Below, in pieces: positions 51,193 through 61,742 of a stretch of DNA of 64,000 nucleotides (position 1 is the first letter of the stretch; each line of letters begins with the position of its first letter). Position numbers and translations under genes: made by a program. The stretch is from contig NZ_BGNG01000006.1 in assembly GCF_003203515.1 (NCBI RefSeq), positions 186,001 to 250,000 of the forward strand, read 5' to 3'. The stretch is from Glaciecola sp. KUL10. GTDB lineage: Bacteria; Pseudomonadota; Gammaproteobacteria; Enterobacterales; Alteromonadaceae. The notes below the pieces were generated by a model, which was not told the origin of the DNA, did no database searches, and saw only the letters and a program-made list of their open reading frames with translations.

Positions 51193-53240
51193 GTATTGAA
51201 CGCTCTTATCCACTTGACTAGATCAGCAGAGTTGAGTGGTTTGCTGAAAAAATATCCTTGAATGTATCGAATATCGAGGCTCTTTAATACATCCAGTTCT
51301 TCGAGAGTTTCAATGCCTTCGGCTACTGTTGATGCATTGAATTCATCCGCAATTAGCTTAGTTGCAGCAATGATTGTTAGGTCTCTTTTATCAAGTGTTT
51401 GCAGGAAGCTTCGGTCAATTTTGATGACGTCAAAGAACATTGTCTGAAGTTGGTTAAGCGAAGAATAGCCCGTACCAAAGTCATCGATAGATATATGGAT
51501 GCCTCGATCAGCAAGTGCATTTAATTGGGCGCTTGCTAATTCTCCATTTTCAAGCATCACGCTTTCAGTTATCTCTAGATGTAGTCTATTCGCCGCCAAC
51601 CCACTTTCACTCAATGCAGAATCGATGAGACTGATAAATTTGCTGTCGAGCAGTTGTAGGGATGATACGTTGATTGATACGGCCGTGTCCTCAGAAAACT
51701 CCCATTTAGCCGCGTCAAGACAGGCTTGTTTAATCACCCAAGCGCCGATTTCAATAATTCTGCCTGAACGTTCTGCGATTGAGATAAACTCATCGGGGGT
51801 TATGTTTATGTCTTTGTGTTTCCATCTAATTAGGGCTTCTACTGCCCAAACCTTATTTGATTGAATATCAATAATCGGATGATAGTTAAGTCGAAATTCA
51901 TTGTTTTTGAGTGCATTTTTCAAACCATCTCTGATGAATTGGTCGTGTTGGAATTCACTATATAAACTAGGCGTAAAGTAAATCGCATTGCCGCTTCTGA
52001 GATGCTTATGATGGTACATCGAAATATCAGCAAACTGTATTAGTTCGCCAGAGGTTTGACCGTGTTCGGGATACAGCGAAATACCGATACTGGCGCCAAC
52101 GTTAAGTTGGTTGGAGGCTATATTTATTTTAGCTTTAATCCGTTCTTGAATGTTTTCAACCAAATCATTGAGTGCTTTCACACTCGCAAATGGAGTCAGC
52201 ACTAAAAATTCATCTCCTCCCCACCTACACAACTGGCATTTTTGTAGTGCATCCGCATTGCATTTTGTAACCACTTCTTCTAGGCGAAGCGATATTTCTG
52301 ATAGTACGCTATCTCCGATTTTGTGACCAAAGCCATCATTAATATCCTTAAACCCATCTAGATCGATAAAAAGTAACGCAAAATTTTCGTGCTTCGTGGT
52401 GCTTGTTTTTAGTCGCTCTTTCAGGTTTTTGGTAAACGCAGACCTATTCATTAGATTCGTAAGTGGGTCAATATTGGATAAATTGTAAATTTCCTCTGTT
52501 CTACGTAATACCTCAGACTCCAAGTGCGCGGCATGGTTATCCAGTTCAATATTAGCTTCACTCAATTTTTGATTAATGCGCTCAATCTCTTTTTTCTCGA
52601 GAGCCATGAGACTGAGCAGGTTTTCATTTTGATTTTTTAATACAAATGTCGTTGATATTGATTTACCGGCTTGGAAGGCTGAAGCTAGCATCACAAACCA
52701 AAATACAATCCCTAACCAAGCTATATAATACAGGTCTTGCATTTGCTCAATCAGAATCACAATTGAATAAGGTAATAAAAGTGCTGACATGTAAAAAACG
52801 GAAAGCACGGTCGACGCGGCCATGATGGTTATGGTGCCGCCTGCGAGCGCAGATAAAATAATAGCGCTAAGTGTTATTTCCATCAGAGAAGCAGATGGCA
52901 TGACAAAAATACTGTACGACGCCCAAATACAACTATTTGCGACGATGCCTACCGCAAATCGTGTGATGATAGGAGCCGTATCGACTTTATTGTCAGCAAG
53001 TCTTTTTTGCGAAAAGAAATTGTCTGCTAGCCTCAAGCTATGAGACACAAATAGTAAAGACCAGATCAGTGTTTTATGGAATTGGTTTTCTGCGTTATCA
53101 AAGCCAAAACAAAGTAATGACATACAAGCAAAAGTCACAACTAAACCACCCAATGCATTGCCGTAGAGCAATCTTAAGCGAGCGACGGTATCCTGTTGTG
53201 ATGAATTAAAAAGGTCTGGAGTATATGTCATAGTGCCCAT
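51189..53240 (-). CDS. Membrane GGDEF-EAL protein (c-di-GMP metabolism)
   Basis: This 683-residue protein has six N-terminal TM helices (about 25-195), a coiled linker (205-250), a GGDEF domain with intact GGDEF at 341-345, and an EAL domain with EAL at 468-470, ITES near 558 and DDFGTGYSSL near 586. Both catalytic motifs look intact. No I-site RxxD precedes GGDEF. The net activity cannot be predicted; in many such proteins the EAL phosphodiesterase dominates. A start three codons in (ATG 53231) is possible. The gene is monocistronic. Confidence 0.9.
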   Translation of the reverse strand: MGTMTYTPDLFNSSQQDTVARLRLLYGNALGGLVVTFACMSLLCFGFDNAENQFHKTLIWSLLFVSHSLRLADNFFSQKRLADNKVDTAPIITRFAVGIVANSCIWASYSIFVMPSASLMEITLSAIILSALAGGTITIMAASTVLSVFYMSALLLPYSIVILIEQMQDLYYIAWLGIVFWFVMLASAFQAGKSISTTFVLKNQNENLLSLMALEKKEIERINQKLSEANIELDNHAAHLESEVLRRTEEIYNLSNIDPLTNLMNRSAFTKNLKERLKTSTTKHENFALLFIDLDGFKDINDGFGHKIGDSVLSEISLRLEEVVTKCNADALQKCQLCRWGGDEFLVLTPFASVKALNDLVENIQERIKAKINIASNQLNVGASIGISLYPEHGQTSGELIQFADISMYHHKHLRSGNAIYFTPSLYSEFQHDQFIRDGLKNALKNNEFRLNYHPIIDIQSNKVWAVEALIRWKHKDINITPDEFISIAERSGRIIEIGAWVIKQACLDAAKWEFSEDTAVSINVSSLQLLDSKFISLIDSALSESGLAANRLHLEITESVMLENGELASAQLNALADRGIHISIDDFGTGYSSLNQLQTMFFDVIKIDRSFLQTLDKRDLTIIAATKLIADEFNASTVAEGIETLEELDVLKSLDIRYIQGYFFSKPLNSADLVKWIRAFNT

Positions 53241-53664
53241 TGGTTTTCAGGGGGTTCACAGCGTGTTAGCTTTTTCTATTAAGCTTTTACTCGTCATTAT
53301 GTGGTTATCGGCTGCTCATCGATTTTAGATAATTTAGTTTCTAGTCATCTAACACCTTGAAAATAAAAATCACAAAGCCCCTTGCAGATATTGTTCTCAC
53401 CCCAATATTCCAATTCTCTGTAAACAAAGTTTTTTGTTTTCAGATAGTTGCTTCGATAAAAACTAAAGTATGTTTATTTTCGTATCTAATTCGCGGATAT
53501 AGGTTGGATAAAAATGAGTGTTTAAATTGCAAAAAACGGCTTTAATCGTTTTTTTTGTTTAGGTGAATCGTTTTTATTTAATTTATTTGTTAGGCAATCG
53601 AAGTTATCTTTAACTCAACGTAAAACGTTAACCAATAAACTATTTAACTTAAAAGGAAAATACA

Positions 53665-54228
53665 ATGTCATTAATTAACAAAAGTATCCCTGATTTCTCT
53701 GTAGAAGCATTCCACAATGGTGAATTCAAAACTATCACTAGCGAAGACGTAAAGGGTAAGTGGTCTATCTTTTTATTCTACCCAGCGGATTTCACTTTTG
53801 TATGCCCAACTGAGTTAGAAGATATGGCTAAAATACACGGTGAACTTCAAGACTTAGGTGTAGAAGTTTACGGTGTATCAACTGATTCTCACTTTGTACA
53901 CAAAGCATGGCATGACACTTCAGAAGCAATTGGTAAAGTAACTTACCCACTTCTTTCTGATAACGTGTTTGCATTATCTCGTGCATTTGACGTACTTATC
54001 GAAGAAGAAGGTCGTGCACTTCGTGGTACTTTCCTAGCTAACCCAGAAGGTATCATCAAAGTTGCTGAAATTCATGACCTAGGTATTGGTCGTTCTGCAA
54101 AAGATATGCTTCGCAAAGTTAAGGCTGCACAGTACGTTGCAAACAACGACGGTGAAGTTTGCCCAGCAGCATGGGAGCAAGGTCAAGAAACACTTACTCC
54201 AAGCCTAGATCTAGTTGGTAAAATCTAA
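53665..54228 (+). CDS. ahpC: Alkyl hydroperoxide reductase peroxiredoxin
   Basis: This 187-residue 2-Cys peroxiredoxin has peroxidatic Cys47 (FTFVCPTELEDM) and resolving Cys166 (GEVCPAAWEQG), numbered as in E. coli AhpC. It reduces H2O2 and organic peroxides and is recycled by AhpF. AAGGAAAA lies before the ATG. OxyR control is expected from the family, but I could not find a convincing OxyR box in the 424 bp upstream, which otherwise hold no gene. Confidence 0.98.
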   Translation: MSLINKSIPDFSVEAFHNGEFKTITSEDVKGKWSIFLFYPADFTFVCPTELEDMAKIHGELQDLGVEVYGVSTDSHFVHKAWHDTSEAIGKVTYPLLSDNVFALSRAFDVLIEEEGRALRGTFLANPEGIIKVAEIHDLGIGRSAKDMLRKVKAAQYVANNDGEVCPAAWEQGQETLTPSLDLVGKI

Positions 54229-54262
54229 GTCTTTTTAAGACGCGTCTTATCCAAGACATCCA

Positions 54263-54293
54263 CTATGCAGGCAGATGTTGTCTGCCTGCATAG
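54263..54293 (+). promoter_or_regulatory. 13-bp perfect hairpin between ahpC and ahpF
   Basis: CTATGCAGGCAGA (54263-54275) and TCTGCCTGCATAG (54281-54293) are perfect complements around a 5-nt loop. No T run follows, so it is not a classical terminator. It lies 34 nt after the ahpC stop and may stabilise the ahpC 3' end or reduce readthrough into ahpF. Confidence 0.85.
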
Positions 54294-54462
54294 ACACTAA
54301 TTTCATTTGTTAAGTTGACTTAAGGGATGCTGTCTCTAGGTTAATGCACCTGAAAAAAAGCAATTTAGCAATTTTGAAAATAGTATTATTTAACAATGCG
54401 TTGTCATGCTAACCAAGTAATTGACTTAAGTGATGACAAACACTTTATAAGGAAACAGTATT

Positions 54463-56067
54463 ATGTTGACTCCAGAAATTTTGAACGCGCTGAAGCAGTA
54501 CACAGTTGATATGCAGCAAGCTGTCACCTTAGTTGTGCAAACAGGTGAACATGCTAAACGCGAAGAACTCATGACGATGCTCAACCAGTTTGCATCGATT
54601 TCAGACAAAATTATTGTAGAAGAGCGAGATAACAATGCTCGTCTACGCAGCCCAGTGACTTTCGAATTGGAAGTGGCGGGTGAACCTACTGGCATCAGCT
54701 TTTCAGGCGTGCCAGGTGGTCATGAATTTAATTCATTTATATTAGCTGTTTTACAATCTGGTGGCGTCAAGCTAAAACTTGATGACGCGATTCAAAAAAT
54801 GGTGGCGAAGGTAAAAACTCCTTCTAAGTTTCAAGTGTATGTGAGTCTTTCGTGTCATGCCTGCCCTGATGTTGTTCAGGCAATGAATCAGTTCGCATTG
54901 CTTAACGATAATATCGAAGTTGAGATGATCGATGGCGGTGTTTATCCAGACCTAGTCGAAGAAAACGGAATCCAAGGTGTACCCACTGTTTTCATGAACG
55001 GTGAAGTATTTGCTAGTGGCCAAGTCGATACAGCTAAGTTGGTCAGCAAGTTAACCGATGCGCGTCCTGAAATGCTTGAGGCTGACGATTCAGTTGAAAA
55101 GCTTCCATTACAAGACGTAACAGTCATTGGTGGCGGTCCAGCCGGGGTAGCAGCTGCAATTTACGCCGCACGTAAAGGCTTAAAAGTGACGATTGTTGCA
55201 GACCGTTTTGGTGGGCAAGTCAAAGACACTATGGGCATCGAGAATTTGATTTCAGTGCCAAAAACTACGGGTCCAGAACTCACTACTTCTTTGATGACGC
55301 ACTTAAATGACTATGAAGTTAATTTGCGTGAACACTTAAGAGTGACAGATATCCAAAAAGGCAAAGTCAAAACGCTGACCCTATCTTCAGGCGAAGTGAT
55401 TGATACGCGCACGCTGATTGTTGCGACCGGCGCTAATTGGAGAAAGCTAAATGTGCCTGGCGAAGATGAAAACATCGGAAATGGCGTAGCGTATTGTCCG
55501 CATTGTGATGGTCCTTTTTATAAAGGCAAAGACGTTGCCGTTATCGGTGGTGGTAACAGTGGTGTTGAAGCGGCGTTAGATTTAGCTGGGATTGTCAAAT
55601 CAGTTACGGTGTACGAATTCATGCCAGAGCTTAAAGCTGACCAAGTACTGATAAACCAAATTGAAAAACGCAGTAACATTTCAGTCGTTAAAAACGCCGC
55701 GACTAAAGAAGTAATCGCAGAAGGCGGGAAAGTGGTCGCGATTGACTACACCGATCGTGAGACTCAAGAAGTTAAACGACAGAATTTACAAGGAATCTTT
55801 GTTCAAATTGGGTTAGTGCCAAACAGCCAAGTATTAAAAGACGTTGTTGATTTAACTTCTTACGGCGAAGTGATTATTAATGAAAAAGGTGAAACTAGCG
55901 AAGAAGGTATTTATGCTTGTGGAGATGTTACCACTGTGCCGTACAAACAAATCGTCGTGGCGATGGGCGAAGGTTCTAAAGCCGCATTAGCTGCATATGA
56001 TTATTTGCTAATGCAGCCTAGTGAAGATGAAAATGCTGAAAATAAAGGTGCTTCACAAGCTGCATAA
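54463..56067 (+). CDS. ahpF: Alkyl hydroperoxide reductase flavoprotein subunit
   Basis: This 534-residue NAD(P)H:peroxiredoxin reductase has an N-terminal tandem thioredoxin-fold domain with Cys131-Cys134 (SCHACPD). The C-terminal part is thioredoxin-reductase-like, with FAD loop [17 protein letters not shown], redox Cys345-Cys348 (YCPHCDGPF), NAD loop [15 protein letters not shown] and GIYACGDVT. It moves electrons to AhpC. AAGGA precedes the ATG. The gene is 234 bp after ahpC, a wider gap than in many ahpCF operons. Confidence 0.97.
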   Translation: MLTPEILNALKQYTVDMQQAVTLVVQTGEHAKREELMTMLNQFASISDKIIVEERDNNARLRSPVTFELEVAGEPTGISFSGVPGGHEFNSFILAVLQSGGVKLKLDDAIQKMVAKVKTPSKFQVYVSLSCHACPDVVQAMNQFALLNDNIEVEMIDGGVYPDLVEENGIQGVPTVFMNGEVFASGQVDTAKLVSKLTDARPEMLEADDSVEKLPLQDVTVIGGGPAGVAAAIYAARKGLKVTIVADRFGGQVKDTMGIENLISVPKTTGPELTTSLMTHLNDYEVNLREHLRVTDIQKGKVKTLTLSSGEVIDTRTLIVATGANWRKLNVPGEDENIGNGVAYCPHCDGPFYKGKDVAVIGGGNSGVEAALDLAGIVKSVTVYEFMPELKADQVLINQIEKRSNISVVKNAATKEVIAEGGKVVAIDYTDRETQEVKRQNLQGIFVQIGLVPNSQVLKDVVDLTSYGEVIINEKGETSEEGIYACGDVTTVPYKQIVVAMGEGSKAALAAYDYLLMQPSEDENAENKGASQAA

Positions 56068-56103
56068 TGTAAAATATTATGTACGTTAACTAAGTTGACT
56101 TGC

Positions 56104-56133
56104 AAAAGCCCTTCTGTATAGAGGGGCTTTTTA
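56104..56133 (+). terminator. Terminator after ahpF
   Basis: AAAAGCCCTTC pairs with GAGGGGCTTTT around TGTATA, with one G-T pair, followed by TT. It overlaps the end of the convergent lipoprotein gene by a few bases. Confidence 0.8.
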
Positions 56134-56676
56134 CATTGTCTCAGGGCCATCTTCAGGTCCATAAAATAAGCCCAGTTCTACACGAGAAAAAGCAGTGTTT
56201 TTACTGAGTTTTTCATAATGTTCAAGCATATCTTCATTTGCTTCAGCTTCTAAACTAAATACACCTTCAACGAGCTCTTTAATTTTATAAGTTTGTCTAA
56301 GCTCATCAGGCAAACCTTGATTATCATTGAGTACAACAACAATATCACCCTTCACCATCGCATTTTGTTTTACTGAATTATCAAACACCATGGAGCCGCG
56401 TGTAATTGGTAGGACTTTAGCCGTCATTTTGACACCATTTATCATTTTGCTAATAGGCTTAGATGGAAACCGAGCTTCAATCTCTGCTTCTGATATCGAT
56501 GGCGGAACGCTTACTGCTGGTTGTTCTATTGATGCGCTTTTTAGTTCATTCTGAAAGTTTTCAGCTTCACTTTCTTTTGGCGAAGGCTGTGAACAAGCCC
56601 CTAACATTATTATACAAGTTGCTGAAAATATAATAGATATTTGCTTTTTGTTATGCGAACCAAACTGCAATTTCAT
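56131..56676 (-). CDS. Uncharacterised lipoprotein (181 aa)
   Basis: This 181-residue protein has a lipoprotein signal with lipobox LGAC (Cys near residue 28) and an acidic Ser/Pro linker. A globular part follows (about 70-175; ITRGSMVFDNSVKQNAMVKGDIVVVLNDNQ, then a helical end). I recognise no domain. It is convergent with ahpF and divergent from the M36 gene. The 247 bp upstream contain the promoters of both. Confidence 0.7.
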   Translation of the reverse strand: MKLQFGSHNKKQISIIFSATCIIMLGACSQPSPKESEAENFQNELKSASIEQPAVSVPPSISEAEIEARFPSKPISKMINGVKMTAKVLPITRGSMVFDNSVKQNAMVKGDIVVVLNDNQGLPDELRQTYKIKELVEGVFSLEAEANEDMLEHYEKLSKNTAFSRVELGLFYGPEDGPETM

Positions 56677-56923
56677 GCTTTCCTCAGATTGTTTTGTTCA
56701 AGAATGTTGTTAATTTTGAAAGACAAGAGTATCTTTTATTAGTGGACAATGTAAACCTCTAAACAGGCGCATTAACCTCCACATACTTTGGATAGTATTC
56801 AAGTACCCAATTTCAGAGTACTGCTAATAATAAAAATGTTTATACATCCAGTGTTCAAGGCCTCTTCTTACCATGGTAAGCAAGGGGAGAACTACTTTAC
56901 AATAAGATAATAAAGGAACATGC

Positions 56924-59900
56924 ATGAAGGTATTCAAACCTACCGTTGTCGCCGCAACTATATCAGTGGCACTTGCATCTATCGCGGTTGACGCAGCACC
57001 GACCGACAGAATTCAAAAACAAACCAATAATGTTAGCTTCAATCAAGAACGCGCTAGCTTTGATGCTGCGGTTCAAAAACAGCTAGCTTCCATGCCTACC
57101 GTAACGGGTATGCAAAGTTAACTTTGACCAAGAGTTAGGTAAAACTACATTTTTGTGGGCGCCTAGAAATATGCGCCAACCTGACCTTTCATCAGTAGCA
57201 CCAAGCGAACGTCCCACAGCGGCGGCTAATCATTTTATGAGCTTAGTCACTGGCATGGGGACTGACAAGGGCGCGATGAGCCAGGCAGTGATGAGATCTT
57301 TCCACGATACCGGTAAAGGCACTCGAATAGCTAAGTATAATCAGCAAATTCAGGGTGTAGAAGTGTTTAATCGTGAATTTAATGTCATGTTAAATGACGA
57401 AATGAGCCTTGTTGCAACTTCTGGTTATTTTGCGAGAAACCTTATTCCACAAGGGCAAATAGCTCCAGACACTAACTTTGGTGATGTTAACCAAGCAATT
57501 AAATTTGCTGTTGCAAGCGCAAGCGAAGGGCAGATGAACATTGAATTGGAGTCTTTTGAGCAAAAAGGCCAATATCAAGTTTTCAACGCTTCAGTGCAAT
57601 CAGATACAGTTGCGCTGGGTTCTAAGCCTAGGGCTAAAAAGTTTATTTTGATGGAAACAATGGCTTAGTCCCATCTTATTACGTTGAAGTCGAAATCTCT
57701 GAAGCTGACAGTGTCAGTGGTGAGCTATTTTCATATGTTGTAAATGCTTTAACGGGTAAAATTTTACATCAACAAAGTATGACGGTAGACGATTCAGTCT
57801 TCCATTATCGCGCTTATGCAGAAGAAGATAAGACACCACTTCAAGGTCCTCACGGAAATGTTATCCCAGCGTTAGCGCCAGGAAACGTGACTGAAATTCT
57901 TGACGCCTCAATGGTTTCATTAGACACCATGCCTTTCTTGAGTACTCAAGACCCATGGTTGCCTGAAGATGCCACTACCACTTCTGGTAACAATGCTTTT
58001 GCTTATGCTGATGTGATAGCACCTCAGGGATTCTCACTAGGTGATTTCACAGCTGAAGTCACATCTGATAAGACCTTTGACTACGTTATTGACGAATCAG
58101 CGCGTGCCAACTCCTTTGGGAACAGAAAAGCGGCAATCGTAAACCTGTTTTACATGACCAACTTCTTACACAACTATTATTACGATTATGGTTTTGACGA
58201 AGCCTCTGGAAACGCTCAGGTTTCAAATTACGGTCGAGGTGGTCTAGAAGGCGATCCATTGTTACTTGAAGCACAAGATAACTCAGGTTTAAATAACGCA
58301 AACATGTCTACGCCGACAGACGGTGCTAGCCCACGTATGCAACAGTTTTTATGGACTGACATCGATGCTGTAGTGGGTGAAGATTGGGGTATTACAATTA
58401 CCAACCCTGATTCGATCGGTGTGTTAGGAACCAGTCAGGTAGCTTCTTTTGGTCCCCAACAATATTCAGACCTTGCAGGCGAAATCGTGCGTATCGACGA
58501 CGGTGATGATGCTGCGGGTGCCGGTAGCGTCACTGATGGCTGTCAACCCGCTATCAATGCTGAGGCGTTGGCCGGAAAAATAGTTATTATTGATCGTGGA
58601 GCATGTCCGTTTACAACTAAGGTACTCAGTGCGCAAGCTGCAGGTGCAGTTGGTGCAATAATTGTGAATAATAATGATGATGGCACACCGGCACCAATGG
58701 GTGGCTCTGACCCTTCTGTGACTATTCCTTCTCAAGGCTTAAGCTTCCAAGACGGCAAAACAATTTATGACCTAATTGATGCAGGTACTACAGTCGAAGC
58801 TGAGTTGTTTAGTACTTTCCCACTAAAAGACTCTACATTTGATAATGCAATCATTGCACACGAGTTTGGTCACTATATCCAAAATCGCTTGGTCGGTAAT
58901 GGTGTTGGTTTAGGTAACTTCCAAGGCCGCGCGATGGGTGAAGGCTGGGCTGATGTTCATGCCATGTTATTTGTGACTAAAGAAGAAGATATGTTACTGC
59001 CAGGCAACGAAGAGTTTGGCCTTGGTTATGCCGTAGGTACCTTTGTTACAGACTTCTTCCGCGGTATTCGTCGTGCACCATATACGACTGATATGAATGT
59101 CAACCCGTACACGTTTGAACACATTTACTAGACAATGGTTTCGAGACTGATGTTGCATATGAAACAACCGAAATGGAAGTGGGCTACGCAGAGAACTTCA
59201 CAGTGTCATTCTGGCATTCATACTTGTTCGAAACAGGATTCGATGGTGGTGTGGTCGAGTTATCAGTAAATGGTAGCGAGTGGCGTGATGTGACTGAATT
59301 TGGCGGTCAGTTCCAATTTGGAGGCTATAACGCAGTACTAGATGCTAATTTAGAGGCGCAAGCCTTGGCTGGTAGAGCAGTTTTCACCGGACGTAATTTT
59401 GCACCAGCTAACGGTGGCGCAGAGGTTATTGATTTTGGTTCTGCACTAAATGGAAATATGGTTAAATTCCGTTTCCGTATCGCTACCGATTTCGCAGTAG
59501 GTGATTTCGGTTGGTTTATCGACAATGTGACCTTCACTAATGTTGCAACGCCAGTTTACTCAGCAGTGGTGACGGGTGAAACAACTGCCTGTGATAACTC
59601 ACTTCCACGATTGGCTGATGTAGCTTCGGTGACTGTCGATGAGCGCGCAACAGCTACATTGACAGCGTCTGCTGCTGATAGAAATGCTGACGATGTACTA
59701 AGCTATTCTTGGACGCAAACCTCGGGTCTGAGTGTTGCGATGCAAGGCGCTGATACAGCAACGATGTCTTTTGCTGCGCCTTCTGTCTCTGCTAACTCTA
59801 CCCTAGGATTTACGGTCACAGTAAGCGATGGTACTGACGCGGTAAGCACCTCAACAACGGTGAACATTAACAATCTACCTGACCCAGTAACTGAGGCTCC

Positions 59901-59988
59901 TTCTACAAGAAGTAGCGGTAGCATGGGCTGGATTGCATTGTTGCTAGCACCGATTGCATTTATTAGAAGACGACGTTTCTTTAAATAG
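56924..59988 (+). pseudogene. M36 (fungalysin-type) metalloprotease with PA domain, decayed
   Basis: Four open segments in different frames spell one secreted protease: signal peptide and start of the FTP propeptide (56924-57116), rest of the propeptide (57117-57640), catalytic part (57641-59131), and C-terminal domains (59131-59988). One extra base in an A-run at 57114-57116 and one missing base in an A-run at 57636-57640 explain the first two breaks. The catalytic part holds a PA insertion (GKIVIIDRGACPF), the zinc motif HEFGH and the ligand Glu in MGEGWADVHAML. At about 59125 the sequence jumps from FEHIY to DNGFETD in another frame, so the second half of the peptidase domain is missing. 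The C terminus carries a GlyGly-CTERM-like tail. Confidence 0.9.
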
Positions 59989-60036
59989 GTGCTCATAGTA
60001 AAAGGCTATCGAATGCGTTAGCCTTCTCCAATAGAT

Positions 60037-60065
60037 AAAAACCCGCTGAAAAGCGGGTTTTTTAT
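60037..60065 (+). terminator. Rho-independent terminator between the M36 pseudogene and the malic enzyme gene
   Basis: AACCCGCT pairs with AGCGGGTT around GAAA, with flanking A and T runs on both sides. It can serve both convergent genes. Confidence 0.9.
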
Positions 60066-60082
60066 TACTTACTCTTTTTATA

Positions 60083-61333
60083 CTAAAAGTCGTTTAGATA
60101 GTCTTCCGGTAGGCTGTCAAGCTTAGCGACACCAGAAGTAATTGCGGCATTGGCGACGGCAGTTGCTATGCGCTTACATAGCCTTGGGTCCATCGGTTTT
60201 GGAATGATGTAATCCTTGCCAAAACTAAGAGAGCTTGATTGGCTTGCGATCAATACTTCTTCAGGTACTTCTTCTTTAGAAACTGAACGCAGTGCCTCTA
60301 CCGCAGCTACTTTCATTTCGTCATTTATTTCACTTGCGCGAACGTCTAATGCGCCTCTGAATATAAATGGAAAGCACAATACATTATTTACCTGGTTAGG
60401 GTAATCTGAGCGTCCGGTTGCCATAATTAAGTCTTTTCTAACTTCATGAGCAAGCTCAGGTTTTATTTCCGGGTCTGGGTTCGAGCATGCAAATACAACA
60501 GGGTTGTCAGCCATTAACTTTAGCGCTTCTGGAGGCAGAACGTCTGGGCCTGATAGGCCTAAAAACGCATCTGCGCCATCTAGTACATCTTCTAGTGTTC
60601 TTTTGTCTGTGTTGTTAGCGAATAGAGCCTTGTGTTCTGTTAGCTCTTCTCTTCGCGTATGAATAACCCCTTGTCGGTCAATCATATAAATGCGTTCTCG
60701 CTGCGCCCCGCATTTGATTAAAAGTTCCATGCAAGCAATAGCGGCGGCACCCGCCCCCATGCACACAAAGCGAGCTTTAGAGATGTCTTTGCCTTGAATT
60801 TCAAGTGCATTTAACATACCTGCCGCAGTGACGATTGCTGTGCCATGCTGGTCGTCATGAAATACAGGTATTTTACAACGCTTGATTAGCTCGCGTTCGA
60901 TTTCAAAGCATTCTGGTGCCTTAATATCTTCTAAGTTAATACCGCCAAAAGTATCCGCAATATTGGCAACGGTATTGATAAATTCTTCTGTTGTCCTGTG
61001 TTTTACTTCTATATCAATAGAGTCCAATCCAGCAAAGCGTTTGAACAGTAACGCCTTGCCTTCCATAACTGGCTTGGATGCCAATGGGCCAAGGTTTCCT
61101 AGACCGAGGATGGCAGTACCATTTGATATGACAGCAACCATATTGCCTTTTGCGGTATAACGATATGCAAGGTTAGGATCGGCAGCAATTTCTCTGACGG
61201 GTTCTGCTACACCTGGACTATAGGCCAAGGCTAAGTCATTTACAGTGGCAGCTTCGGTTGTCAGTGCAATTCCAATTTTTCCTGGTTTAGGGAACTCATG
61301 ATAATCGAGTGCTTGTTGGCGAAAATCCGACAT
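60083..61333 (-). CDS. Malic enzyme, short form (probably NADP-dependent)
   Basis: This 416-residue enzyme decarboxylates malate to pyruvate. Diagnostic regions are AYSPGVAEPVREIA, the catalytic Lys in MEGKALLFKRFAGLDSIDIEV, metal-binding VFHDDQHGTAIV and dinucleotide loop GAGAAAIACMELL. It corresponds to the N-terminal catalytic half of MaeB and lacks the phosphotransacetylase-like C-terminal domain of the ~760-residue MaeB. The cofactor preference is inferred from the MaeB-like subgroup. The 410-bp gap upstream contains a terminator and no gene. Confidence 0.92.
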   Translation of the reverse strand: MSDFRQQALDYHEFPKPGKIGIALTTEAATVNDLALAYSPGVAEPVREIAADPNLAYRYTAKGNMVAVISNGTAILGLGNLGPLASKPVMEGKALLFKRFAGLDSIDIEVKHRTTEEFINTVANIADTFGGINLEDIKAPECFEIERELIKRCKIPVFHDDQHGTAIVTAAGMLNALEIQGKDISKARFVCMGAGAAAIACMELLIKCGAQRERIYMIDRQGVIHTRREELTEHKALFANNTDKRTLEDVLDGADAFLGLSGPDVLPPEALKLMADNPVVFACSNPDPEIKPELAHEVRKDLIMATGRSDYPNQVNNVLCFPFIFRGALDVRASEINDEMKVAAVEALRSVSKEEVPEEVLIASQSSSLSFGKDYIIPKPMDPRLCKRIATAVANAAITSGVAKLDSLPEDYLNDF

Positions 61334-61686
61334 CTTTTTAATCCTTGGTTGCGATGATAGTGCGGTGACTAAATAATTTTACTTTTTAACAACGTTCGGG
61401 CTTACCGAGTTCAACTGAAAAGCACACAAACATTTTGATAATTAATTAATAACACAATGTAACATACTTCATTGAATAAACACGAGTTTGTATAGGTTTA
61501 GTGAATCAAAAACAGAAAATGCTTAACGTTATGAATATAAAAGATATTTATGCGTTTTAGAACCTATATAATCCATTGCTTATATAGAATATAGATGGGA
61601 ATAGCTAGCTTGATACTTGAGAGTTATCTTAAAAGTGATTGCGTAAGCGCGTGGAAGTTTTAGTTAATTAAACTACCGCATTAATA

Positions 61687-61712
61687 AAAAAGCCTTCTTA
61701 CGAAGGCTTTTT
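61687..61712 (-). terminator. Rho-independent terminator of the S8 protease gene
   Basis: An 11-bp stem, AAAAAGCCTTC/GAAGGCTTTTT around a 4-nt loop, ends in Ts on the minus strand, 30 bp after the stop. It is symmetrical, so it could work both ways. The 61334-61686 interval shows no ORF or RNA that I can support. Confidence 0.85.
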
Positions 61713-61742
61713 AATCAAATCAATTGAATTAACAAGTATGCG

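Noticed and set aside
53357-53545. 62-codon ORF upstream of ahpC
   Set aside because: It has no ribosome site and no family resemblance; more likely part of the ahpC upstream region.
53241-53664. OxyR site for ahpC
   Set aside because: I looked for the ATAG-N7-CTAT repeat pattern. GATAGTTGCTTCGAT near 53440 is only partial, so no site is called.
57153-57668. Independent small secreted protein
   Set aside because: Its sequence is the middle of an M36 propeptide joined to its neighbours by single-base frame changes.
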